A DNA stretch of 64,000 nt from an uncultured Lachnospiraceae bacterium (GTDB lineage Bacteria; Bacillota; Clostridia; Lachnospirales; Lachnospiraceae), in the NCBI GenBank assembly GCA_910585605.1, contig CAJUFL010000003.1, positions 62,001 to 126,000 of the forward strand, written 5' to 3'. A program made the position numbers and the translations under genes. Each line of letters starts with the position of its first letter. Positions within the stretch are counted from its first letter, which is position 1. A model generated the notes under the pieces. It had not been told where the DNA came from. It saw only the letters and a list, made by a program, of their open reading frames with translations, and did not search any database. Below, piece after piece: positions 36,108-44,723 of this stretch.

Positions 36108-36218
36108 TCTTATCCTCCTTCTGACATACTGCTAAAAAATCTATAACTATTCTATTCTCTTACCGCCAAATGCATGGATTGTACGGATGGCAACTATTAC
36201 CCTGCCACACATACCGTA

Positions 36219-37886
36219 TTAAAATAACCCAACAATCTGGTCACCCACCACATCAATATTTTCTGCCGCCGGAACCTTTGGAAGCCCTGGCATCGTCATA
36301 ATAGAACCAGTGATTGCCACCACAAATCCTGCTCCCACATTGACATAAGCCTCTCTGACACTGATATCAAAATCGGCGGGTCTGCCAAGCTTTGTCTGGT
36401 CATCTGACAAAGAATACTGTGTTTTTGCCATGCAGACCGGAAGATTGCCATAACCGAGAGAAGTAATCTTTTCTAACTGGCTCTTTGCCGCTGCGGTAAA
36501 ATTCACTCCGTTTGCACCATAAATTCTGGTTGCTACTGTCTTGATCTTATTTTCTAAAGACATATCATCCTCGTAAAGCATTTTAAAATCAGACTGTTTA
36601 TTATCTAAAATATCTACTACCTTTTTGGCCAGTTCCAGACCCCCTTCACCGCCTTTTTCCCAAACACTGGCGAGGGCAAAATCGCATCCCTTTTCTTCCA
36701 CAAATTCTTTTACAAAAGATAACTCTGCCTCTGAATCCGTGATGAACTGATTTAATGACACCACAATCGGAACACCATATTGCTGAAGATTCTCTATATG
36801 TTTTTCAAGATTGACAATACCCTTTTTAAGTGCATCTACATTTTCACTGTTTAAATCTGCCTTTGCCACACCGCCATTGTATTTTAAAGCACGCACGGTT
36901 GCCACTAATACAATTGCATCTGGTGCAAGACCGGCTTTTCTGCACTTGATATCCAAAAATTTTTCCGCACCTAAATCTGCTCCAAAACCTGCTTCTGTCA
37001 CCACAATATCAGAAAGCTTAAGAGCAAGCTTTGTTGCCCGCACAGAGTTACAGCCATGTGCAATATTAGCAAAAGGACCACCATGCACAAAAGCAGGAGT
37101 ATGCTCCAGCGTCTGAATCAGATTTGGCTTAAGGGCATCCTTTAACAAGGCTGCCATGGCACCAACTGCATTCAAATCCTTTGCCGTTACTGGCTTTCCT
37201 TCCACAGAATAAGCCACGATAATCTTAGAAAGCTTATCCTTTAAATCCTCCATATCATCTGCCAGACATAAAATAGCCATAATCTCAGAAGCCACAGAAA
37301 TTACAAAATGATCTTCCCTTACATAACCGTCCATCTTACTGCCAAGACCAACCACGATATTGCGAAGCACACGGTCATTTATATCAAGACAGCGTTTCCA
37401 TACAATCTGTCTGGTATCAATATTCAGTTTATTTCCCTGCTGGATATGATTATCAAGCATTGCCGCCAGCAGATTATTAGCTGAAGTAATCGCATGAAAA
37501 TCACCAGTAAAATGCAGGTTTAAATCCTCCATCGGCACCACCTGTGCATAACCTCCGCCAGCTGCTCCTCCTTTAATACCAAAGCATGGACCAAGAGAAG
37601 GTTCACGAAGTGCAATAGAGGCTTTCTTTCCCATCTTTCCTAAAGCCTGCCCAAGACCAACGGTTACGGTTGTTTTTCCTTCCCCTGCCGGAGTCGGATT
37701 AATTGCGGTAACCAATACAAGCTTCCCATTCGGATTATTTTCAATACGTTTACTCAGTTCATCCGAAAGCTTTGCCTTATATTTTCCATAAAGCTCTAAT
37801 TCCTCTTCAGAAATATCCAGTTTTTCTGCAACCTCTTTGATATGTATCATTTCCGCTTCCTGTGCAATTTCAATGTCTGTTTTCAT
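36219..37886 (-). CDS. fhs: Formate-tetrahydrofolate ligase
   Basis: A 555-aa ATP-dependent ligase that makes 10-formyl-THF from formate, used in acetogenesis and purine supply. The nucleotide-binding loop is TPAGEGKTTVTVGLGQAL (about residues 46-63); LREPSLGPCFGIKGGAAGGG and FTGDFHAITSANNLLAA follow. ATG 37886 (MKTDIEIAQEA) has GGAG 9 nt upstream; the longer frame to 37943 adds non-conserved residues. It is the first gene of fhs-folD-rimO-pgsA. Confidence 0.97.
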   Translation of the reverse strand: MKTDIEIAQEAEMIHIKEVAEKLDISEEELELYGKYKAKLSDELSKRIENNPNGKLVLVTAINPTPAGEGKTTVTVGLGQALGKMGKKASIALREPSLGPCFGIKGGAAGGGYAQVVPMEDLNLHFTGDFHAITSANNLLAAMLDNHIQQGNKLNIDTRQIVWKRCLDINDRVLRNIVVGLGSKMDGYVREDHFVISVASEIMAILCLADDMEDLKDKLSKIIVAYSVEGKPVTAKDLNAVGAMAALLKDALKPNLIQTLEHTPAFVHGGPFANIAHGCNSVRATKLALKLSDIVVTEAGFGADLGAEKFLDIKCRKAGLAPDAIVLVATVRALKYNGGVAKADLNSENVDALKKGIVNLEKHIENLQQYGVPIVVSLNQFITDSEAELSFVKEFVEEKGCDFALASVWEKGGEGGLELAKKVVDILDNKQSDFKMLYEDDMSLENKIKTVATRIYGANGVNFTAAAKSQLEKITSLGYGNLPVCMAKTQYSLSDDQTKLGRPADFDISVREAYVNVGAGFVVAITGSIMTMPGLPKVPAAENIDVVGDQIVGLF

Positions 37887-38045
37887 AATCCGCATCTCCT
37901 TTTTTGTAACCAACTCACATGCCATCATGATATGATTTCTCATTCACATGCTACTGTAAAATAAATAATTTTTACTGTGGGTAATTTCCGCATCATAATT
38001 TTCATAATCTGCTTTACACTGCCCATACATCCTGATAACTTTTAG

Positions 38046-38074
38046 ATTGTACTCATATAAAAACGATTCGTCAA
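38046..38074 (-). promoter_or_regulatory. Promoter of the fhs operon
   Basis: TTGACG (38069-38074), 17-bp spacer, TACAAT (38046-38051) on the minus strand. The leader to ATG 37886 is about 150 nt. I compared it with the tetrahydrofolate riboswitch pattern and saw no match. Confidence 0.65.
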
Positions 38075-38101
38075 TATCATTTCCTATTTTCTTTTTTCCT
38101 T

Positions 38102-40750
38102 TTAAAAATATTCGTCTACATATTCCTCAAACTGTTCCTCACTCATCAATACCTGTCTTGGCTTCGTTCCCTCCTCAGGACCTACCACCCCAGCTTCAAA
38201 CAACTGGTCCATGATGCGTGCGGCACGATTAAACCCGATTTTAAACATTCTTTGCAGCATTCCGATTGATGCCTTATCCTTTTCGATAATGAATTTACCT
38301 GCCTGCACAAAATAATCATCCCGGTCACTGGCAGACGGCATATCTCCTGCCGCAGTTCCGGCACTATTGATACCAGTTGAAGTAATCTGGTTCGTCACTT
38401 CCTCACTATATGCAGTCTCTCCGTTTTGTGCCTTTAAGAACTCAACTACATTTACTACCTCATCATCGGAAATATAGGCTCCCTGTACCCGCACAGGTTT
38501 GGGATACATCGTAGGATAAAACAGCATATCTCCATTTCCTAGCAATTTCTCTGCACCAACACTGTCAATAATGGTCCGGGAATCCACACCGGAGGATACT
38601 GAAAGTGCAATACGCGACGGAACATTGGCTTTGATCAGACCTGTCACTACATCCACAGACGGTCTCTGGGTTGCAATTACCAGATGGATACCTGCCGCTC
38701 TTGCAAGCTGTGCAAGCCTTACAATAGCTTCCTCCACCTCTGCCTTCGCAACCATCATCAAATCAGCAAGCTCATCCACTATAATCACAATCTGTGACAT
38801 TTTTTTGAGCTTCTCCTCCTCAATCTTACCTGATTCCTCTAACTCTTTTACCCTTGCATTATATCCCTGGATATTTCTCACATTACATTCCGAAAACATC
38901 TGATAACGGTTTGACATTTCCGCAACTGCCCAGTTTAGGGCACCTGCCGCTTTTTTCGGATCTGTCACAACCGGTGTCAGCAAATGGGGAATCCCATTAT
39001 AAACCTTTAACTCCACCTGTTTGGGATCAACCAATATCAGTTTCACATCATCCGGATGTGCCTTGTACAATATACTCATGATCAAAGTATTGGTGCATAC
39101 CGATTTACCGGAACCGGTCGCTCCTGCAATCAGCAAATGGGGCATTTTAGCAATATCTTCTACCACTACATTTCCTTCGATATCCTTACCCACTGCAAAT
39201 GCAATTTTAGAAGGGTGTTTAATGAATTTTTCCGTGTCTATCAACTCCCTGAAACCTACACCGCTTCTGGTTCCATTGGGAATCTCGATCCCCACTGCCG
39301 ATTTACCGGGAATCGGTGCTTCAATACGGATACTCTGGGCTGCCAGATTCATCATGATATCATCCGCAAGACCTGTAATCTTACTTACCTTAACCCCCTG
39401 CTCCGGAACCATTTCATAACGGGTAACAGACGGTCCGCAGCTGTAATTCGTCATGGTTACATTGACACCAAAGCTTTTTAAAACCTCCTGCAATTTCATT
39501 GCATTCTGTCTGATAGCATCCTCTTTTGTGGATGTCTGGGCTTTCCCTTTTTTCAGCAGTTCCAGCGGCGGAAATTTATAATCGGCATCGCTGTTCCCTA
39601 CCTCTTTTGCAGATACATTTTCCACCGCTGCTGCTGTTCTGTTTTCCATTGCCATGTCTGCATTTTTTTCAGATATTTTGTCAACAGCATCTACCGGCTC
39701 TGTATTCACATTTTCCTCTGGCAGTACTTCCGGAACCACTGTTTTCTTTGCCCGTGGCTTCCGCTTCTTTTTTGCATCCTCCCTGACTTCTTCTTTTGGA
39801 GTTTCGGAAACAGCGAACTCTGACAAATGTTCTCCCGGAAGATTTAATTCATAATCCATTGTAATTTCATGTACTTCCTCATTTTCCGGTATTTTTCCTG
39901 CTGTTTTTACAGGCAGAATTCCTTTGTCCACATCTGCCGGAAGCACCGAAATCGTATCCAGCATGGAAGATTTTTTCCTGTCTCTAAAGACCTCATCCCT
40001 CTGGTTTGGAAAATCCTCCCTAACAATCTCTTCAAAATCTTCATCCCGTTTTTTCCTGTTTCTCTTGCCAGATCCTGTATTCTCAGGTTCCTCATATTCC
40101 TGTCCATCTTCCCTGATTTCAGAAAGAGCAGTGCCCATTTCCCTGAAAAAGTCAATAACGGAAATCTCTGCAAACAGCACCACACACAGGATAATAGCCA
40201 GTATGATGATAATATATGTTCCAATCTGTCCCACTGCTGTATGTAAAAGATATGCTATGGAACCGCAAAGAATCCCTCCACCAATCTGGTCTTCAAATCC
40301 CTCCTGAAATAACTTTATAAAATCATACTTTCCGACACCTGCCACCATCTGTCCTATCATTCCAAAACACAAAAGAACACATGAACCAAAAACTACCTTC
40401 TGTACTGCCCTTTTTTTATACTCATTGATATGTAAAAAAAATGCTGCGAACATGACGGCTATCGGCAAAATATATTCTATAATTCCAAATATTCCAAAGA
40501 AAAACCGGCTGATATATGTAACCGCTCCGCATAACCCGAAATTTCCAAGTTCTACAATCAGCATAACAGCACCGACAATCCAGACTGTTATCTCTGCCGC
40601 AAAGGATGTCTCCTCTTCCTCTGGTACAGCACTGCGTCCCTGTCCTTTCTTCGGATCTTTTCCTGATTTCCCCTGATTTTTCGCAGAATTACTGCCTGAT
40701 TTTTTATTATATGAAGTTTGTTTGCTATTTTGATTCCTACTACCAGCCAA
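38102..40750 (-). CDS. ftsK: FtsK/SpoIIIE DNA translocase
   Basis: An 882-aa DNA pump that moves chromosome DNA through the septum. N-terminal part: a polar Lys/Ser/Gly-rich start, four to five membrane segments (about residues 55-200), then a long acidic linker. The motor begins near residue 385, with Walker A GATGSGKSVCTNTLI, Walker B VIIVDELADLMMVA, and a C-terminal gamma winged helix (IGFNRAARIMDQLFEAGVVGPEEG) that reads KOPS-like sites. TTG 40750 has GGGAGG 8 nt upstream; the longer frame to 40843 lacks one. It may serve both vegetative division and sporulation. Confidence 0.95.
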   Translation of the reverse strand: MAGSRNQNSKQTSYNKKSGSNSAKNQGKSGKDPKKGQGRSAVPEEEETSFAAEITVWIVGAVMLIVELGNFGLCGAVTYISRFFFGIFGIIEYILPIAVMFAAFFLHINEYKKRAVQKVVFGSCVLLCFGMIGQMVAGVGKYDFIKLFQEGFEDQIGGGILCGSIAYLLHTAVGQIGTYIIIILAIILCVVLFAEISVIDFFREMGTALSEIREDGQEYEEPENTGSGKRNRKKRDEDFEEIVREDFPNQRDEVFRDRKKSSMLDTISVLPADVDKGILPVKTAGKIPENEEVHEITMDYELNLPGEHLSEFAVSETPKEEVREDAKKKRKPRAKKTVVPEVLPEENVNTEPVDAVDKISEKNADMAMENRTAAAVENVSAKEVGNSDADYKFPPLELLKKGKAQTSTKEDAIRQNAMKLQEVLKSFGVNVTMTNYSCGPSVTRYEMVPEQGVKVSKITGLADDIMMNLAAQSIRIEAPIPGKSAVGIEIPNGTRSGVGFRELIDTEKFIKHPSKIAFAVGKDIEGNVVVEDIAKMPHLLIAGATGSGKSVCTNTLIMSILYKAHPDDVKLILVDPKQVELKVYNGIPHLLTPVVTDPKKAAGALNWAVAEMSNRYQMFSECNVRNIQGYNARVKELEESGKIEEEKLKKMSQIVIIVDELADLMMVAKAEVEEAIVRLAQLARAAGIHLVIATQRPSVDVVTGLIKANVPSRIALSVSSGVDSRTIIDSVGAEKLLGNGDMLFYPTMYPKPVRVQGAYISDDEVVNVVEFLKAQNGETAYSEEVTNQITSTGINSAGTAAGDMPSASDRDDYFVQAGKFIIEKDKASIGMLQRMFKIGFNRAARIMDQLFEAGVVGPEEGTKPRQVLMSEEQFEEYVDEYF

Positions 40751-40848
40751 GCTGATAACCTCCCTTTTCTTACTTCCTACGGTAAATGTCCTGACTGCCA
40801 TATTCAAATGATGTATTTGCCATATCGCATAGTCAAAAACCACAATAT

Positions 40849-41568
40849 TTATATACTACTATTTTTTTTATGATTTATCAAGCTATATAAACAAGAAAAC
40901 GCTTCCCTGATTCCGCCAACCTCATCGATCAAACCCTTTTTCACTGCTTCCTTCCCCACTAACACGCTTCCTACATCCTTTGCCAGTTCATTTGTATTAA
41001 ACATGATTTTTTTCATGTCCACTTCTTTTATTTTAGAATGACAGCAGGTAAAAGAAATGATTCTGTCCTGCATTTTGTCAATATATTCATAATTATGCTT
41101 CACTCCCAGCACAGTCCCATTCATGCGGATTGGATGTACTACCATAGTCGCCGTAGGTACGATAAAGGAATGATCACCACACACACTAAGAGGTACCCCG
41201 ATGGAATGCCCTCCGCCAAGCAGCAGTGTCACCACGGGAACCGACAAAGAAGCTATCATTTCCGCTATGGCAAGTCCTGCCTCTACATCCCCTCCTACCG
41301 TATTTAACAACACAAGAAGTCCCTCTATACTTTTATCCTCTTCTACCTTAGCCAGCTCTGGCAGAACATGTTCATATTTTGTTGTCTTAGTGGCGGGTCC
41401 CAAACACTGATGCCCTTCAATCTCCCCAATAATATTTAACAAATGAATTTTATACCCATATGCATTATCACTTAAATTAAGCTGTCCATTCTCTTTTACC
41501 TGTTCTGCCTTTGCCTGTTCTATCTCTGTTTCACAAAGTTCCTGTTCCCTTTTATTGATCTGATCCAT
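40849..41568 (-). CDS. ClpP-like serine protease (TepA/YmfB type)
   Basis: A 239-aa protein with the ClpP/SDH-like fold: NIIGEIEGH, VLLNTVGGDVEAGLAIAEMI, GGGHSIGVPLSVCGD with the nucleophile Ser, and MVVHPIRMNG with the catalytic His. It is cytoplasmic, with no signal. In Bacillus the homologue lies next to spoIIIE, as here beside ftsK. Its substrate is not known. ATG 41568 (MDQINKRE) has GGGAG 8 nt upstream; ATG 41586 has none. Confidence 0.88.
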   Translation of the reverse strand: MDQINKREQELCETEIEQAKAEQVKENGQLNLSDNAYGYKIHLLNIIGEIEGHQCLGPATKTTKYEHVLPELAKVEEDKSIEGLLVLLNTVGGDVEAGLAIAEMIASLSVPVVTLLLGGGHSIGVPLSVCGDHSFIVPTATMVVHPIRMNGTVLGVKHNYEYIDKMQDRIISFTCCHSKIKEVDMKKIMFNTNELAKDVGSVLVGKEAVKKGLIDEVGGIREAFSCLYSLINHKKNSSI

Positions 41569-41634
41569 GTTTTTTTCTCCCGACATCGAATATCTATAGT
41601 CATTTATATAACAATTCTAAAGAATTTTCCCCAC

Positions 41635-41661
41635 AAAAAAGAGGAAGAATTTTTCTTCCTC
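41635..41661 (-). terminator. Rho-independent terminator after the YuiD-like gene
   Basis: A perfect 8-bp stem GAGGAAGA(A)/(T)TCTTCCTC at 41641-41661 with a T run on the minus strand at 41635-41640. It lies between the YuiD-like gene and the ClpP-like gene, so the latter needs its own promoter. Confidence 0.85.
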
Positions 41662-41705
41662 TTTAGTATTACAAAAATATGATTTAATATTCACGGTATC
41701 CGAAC

Positions 41706-42182
41706 CTATAAAAAATGACAGACAAGATATCCCACTATGATTCCCACAAAAATACCGCCTATTACTTGAATTGGCGTGTGACCCACATATTCTTTTAATA
41801 TGATTTTGGCCCACTCACCTCTTTCTGCATCCTTCAAATGCTTTCTTATTTCTTCGCTTTTCAAAAAAAGATTCAGTATGACCGCCTGTTTTCCAGTCTC
41901 CATCCTTACATTCATTGCATCATACATGACAATTATCGCTAATGCAGTGGCCATTGGAAATTCAAACCCCTCAATTCCCTTGCAATATGCCGTTGCATAC
42001 ATAAGTCCCACTACTGTAGCCGAATGGGAACTTGGCATTCCTCCGCTGCCAACCAGACGTTCTGCATGAAATTCCCTGGTAATGATAAAATTAATAACGG
42101 TCTTTAAAATCTGTGCTGCTGCCCATCCCAAAACAGGTGCCATGAATATCTTATTATGCAGCAGAATCCGTAACACTTCCAT
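41706..42182 (-). CDS. YuiD/DUF212 family divergent PAP2-type membrane protein
   Basis: A 158-aa membrane protein of the divergent PAP2 family. Diagnostic are GWAAAQILKTVINFIITREFHAERLVGSGGMPSSHSA-type residues (GSGGMPSSHSATVVGL, acid-phosphatase-like Ser-His), MYDAMNVR and GHTPIQVIGGIFVGIIVG. Four to five hydrophobic helices. Family function is unproven; phosphatase activity on a lipid phosphate is a guess. ATG 42182 has GGGGAG 6 nt upstream; the longer frame reaches 42221. It follows the GH94 gene by 28 bp. Confidence 0.88.
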   Translation of the reverse strand: MEVLRILLHNKIFMAPVLGWAAAQILKTVINFIITREFHAERLVGSGGMPSSHSATVVGLMYATAYCKGIEGFEFPMATALAIIVMYDAMNVRMETGKQAVILNLFLKSEEIRKHLKDAERGEWAKIILKEYVGHTPIQVIGGIFVGIIVGYLVCHFL

Positions 42183-42210
42183 ATATCTCTCCCCTGTATT
42201 TAAGAAGATA

Positions 42211-44607
42211 TTATAATTCAACGACTATTTCATTTGTATCTTCCAGTAAATCTGCCTTAATATAATTATCCTGTAATAATGTTCCATTCAGCATAAGCTT
42301 TGTCACTCCTGATTCTTTTCCGTTAGGATTTTTAACTGTAATATGCAGCTTTCTGCCACGGAAATCCTTGTCCATTGTAAACTCTTTCCAGTCTGAAGGT
42401 ATGGCAGGATTCATTCGAAGACCTTCAAAATCCGGTCTGAGACCCAGAATACCCTCTACACATCCTACCATAACCGTAGATGCTGTTCCTGTAAGCCAGT
42501 GTACATGAGCACGTCCCTCAAACGGAGAGTCGGTACTTTCGGTAAACTGACCATGACAATAAGGCTCTAACTTACGAATCTCTGCTTTGTCATTCATGGA
42601 TGCAGGCGAAGATTCATTAAAGTATTCAAATGCACGGTTTCCATGCCCCATCAAACTCTCAGCCAGAATGATCCAGCCCTGAGGCTGTGAAAAAATACCT
42701 CCGTTTTCCTTGGTAGACGGATTAAACAACAGCATAAGTGCTCCGTCAAATGCATGCTCCACGTAAGAAGGTGCCATCAGCCTTACACCATAAGGCGTAT
42801 TTAATTCTCTATGCACGGACTCTAGTGCAAGTTCTGCCTGTTCTTTTGTCGCAAGACCGGAAATAACAGACCACGACTGTGGATTCAGCCACATGTTGGC
42901 TTCCGGATGATGCTTGGAACCAATGATTTCTCCGTCTTCCTTATATCCACGTACAAAACGATCTTCTTCCCAGCAAGTCTTTTGAATAGTATCTCCCAGT
43001 TCTTTCTGTATCTTATCCAGATACTCCAGATACTCCTTATCCTGTTTCTGATCCGCAAATTTTCTGATTACAGTCATTGCATAATAAAGCTGCATAGCAA
43101 CAAAGCTTGATTCCCCCTGCTTGCCAAGGCGCAGACAGTCATTCCAGTCAGCATGAAGTCCGGCAGGCATGCCATGGTTTCCCAAACGGTTCATGGAAAA
43201 ATCGATTGCCCTTTTCAAATGCTCGTATACCGTACCTTCTCCACCGTTTGCAAATACGATCACTTCATCCATAAAGTCTACATTACCCGTTTCGGCAATG
43301 TATTTGTAAACAGTAGGGAACAGCCACAATGCATCATCTGCACGATACGCAGGATGTCCGGTTGCTTTCACATAGGAATCATCATCCGGTGTATCTTCAT
43401 GACCTGCATTGTGATCAAATTTAACCAACGGAAGACCTCCACCATTATCCACCTGGGCAGATAACATAAACCGGATTTTATCCAGTGCCATATCCGGATT
43501 CAAATGAATGATTCCCTGAATATCCTGTACCGTATCCCGATAGCCATAACCATTACGCAGACCACAATAGGTAAAGGAAGCAGCTCTTGACCAGATAAAG
43601 GTCATGAAACACTGGTACGCATTCCATGTATTTACCATATTGTTAAAGCTGTCGGACGGTGTCTTTACCTGAAGATGAGAAAGCTGTCCATGCCAGTAAT
43701 TCTTCAATTCATTAAGCTCTGCCTCTGTTGCCTGTTCTACGCTCTCATATCCTGCAAGGATCGCCTCTGCTTCTTCATCAGATTTCATTCCCAGCACAAA
43801 AGTAACTACCTTGCTTTCACCGGGTTCCAATACCAATTCTGTATGCAGTGCACCACATGAATTGGAATTATAATTAAGAGTATTGTCACATTTTCCGTTT
43901 TCGACTGCTGCCGGATTACCGTAACCATGATATCTTCCCAGGAAACTTTCCTTATCACCGTTATACGATACCACTTTGCTGCCTGCTAATCCAAAAAATC
44001 TGGAAGCAGTCTTATTTCCGTCAACATCCTTTTTGATATTCTCATTAATTGTCTGATAAACCCTGTTCTTGTTAAAATAAGTCTTTGTAATAAATAACGT
44101 ATATTGCAGATTCACCTGGTCCTGTTCATAATTACTGTCATTAGTGAACTCACAATATCCAAAAGCAGATAATTTTCTTTTTTTATCTGATTGGTTCGTT
44201 ACCTTCAGCCGCCATACCTCATAGGTTTTATTAAGCGGCACATAATATAAAACTTCAGATCTGATGTCCTCATATTCTGCTATCATATTTGTATAACCAG
44301 TTCCATGATGGCACTCACTCTTATACTCGTCCAATGATTTCCCCACTGGCTGCCATGATGCTGACCAGTAATCCTTACTGTCATCATCTCTCAAATAAAC
44401 ATATCTTCCCGGCTGGTCAAACTGATTAAAAATATAACGGATAATCCTTCCATGCGCTCCGCTTTTTTCAAAACTGTATCCCCCTGCATTATTGGACACA
44501 ATCGCTCCATATGCCGGTGACCCCAGATAATTGGCCCAGGGTGCCGGTGTATCCGGTCTGGTAATTACATATTCTTTTGCTTCCTCATTAAAATAACCAT
44601 ACTGCAT
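42211..44607 (-). CDS. GH94 family glycoside phosphorylase (cellobiose phosphorylase type)
   Basis: A 798-aa cytoplasmic phosphorolytic enzyme of family GH94. It starts MQYGYFNEEAKEYVITRPDTP and has PWANYLGSPAYGAIVSNNAGG and GRYVYLRDD (glycosyltransferase 36 N-terminal domain). The catalytic acid lies in GLHADWNDCLRLG (about residue 480), with PEANMWLNPQSW and TGTASTVMVGCVEG later. It most resembles cellobiose phosphorylase, which turns cellobiose plus phosphate into glucose-1-phosphate and glucose; other disaccharide specificities are possible. No transporter is next to it. SD AAAGGAG is present. Confidence 0.9.
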   Translation of the reverse strand: MQYGYFNEEAKEYVITRPDTPAPWANYLGSPAYGAIVSNNAGGYSFEKSGAHGRIIRYIFNQFDQPGRYVYLRDDDSKDYWSASWQPVGKSLDEYKSECHHGTGYTNMIAEYEDIRSEVLYYVPLNKTYEVWRLKVTNQSDKKRKLSAFGYCEFTNDSNYEQDQVNLQYTLFITKTYFNKNRVYQTINENIKKDVDGNKTASRFFGLAGSKVVSYNGDKESFLGRYHGYGNPAAVENGKCDNTLNYNSNSCGALHTELVLEPGESKVVTFVLGMKSDEEAEAILAGYESVEQATEAELNELKNYWHGQLSHLQVKTPSDSFNNMVNTWNAYQCFMTFIWSRAASFTYCGLRNGYGYRDTVQDIQGIIHLNPDMALDKIRFMLSAQVDNGGGLPLVKFDHNAGHEDTPDDDSYVKATGHPAYRADDALWLFPTVYKYIAETGNVDFMDEVIVFANGGEGTVYEHLKRAIDFSMNRLGNHGMPAGLHADWNDCLRLGKQGESSFVAMQLYYAMTVIRKFADQKQDKEYLEYLDKIQKELGDTIQKTCWEEDRFVRGYKEDGEIIGSKHHPEANMWLNPQSWSVISGLATKEQAELALESVHRELNTPYGVRLMAPSYVEHAFDGALMLLFNPSTKENGGIFSQPQGWIILAESLMGHGNRAFEYFNESSPASMNDKAEIRKLEPYCHGQFTESTDSPFEGRAHVHWLTGTASTVMVGCVEGILGLRPDFEGLRMNPAIPSDWKEFTMDKDFRGRKLHITVKNPNGKESGVTKLMLNGTLLQDNYIKADLLEDTNEIVVEL

Positions 44608-44629
44608 ATCTTTCTCCTTTCAACTTGTA

Positions 44630-44674
44630 AAAGGGGCTGCCGCACTAAGATAATGATATGCGACAGTCCCCTTT
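44630..44674 (-). terminator. Terminator after pnp, an inverted-repeat element
   Basis: Stem AAAGGGG(A)CTGTCGCA / TGCGGCAGCCCCTTT on the minus strand with T residues beyond. It has the same GGGCTGYCGCAYTAAG sequence as the elements at 27319 and 48991. It lies 50 bp after the pnp stop and 23 bp before the GH94 start. Confidence 0.75.
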
Positions 44675-44723
44675 ATGTTTATGATGATACTTCTTTAAAC
44701 TCAGAAACCATCTATTCCCTGAT

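Noticed and set aside
37887..38045. Tetrahydrofolate riboswitch before fhs
   Set aside because: I compared the leader by eye with the remembered THF riboswitch core and saw no matching conserved loops.
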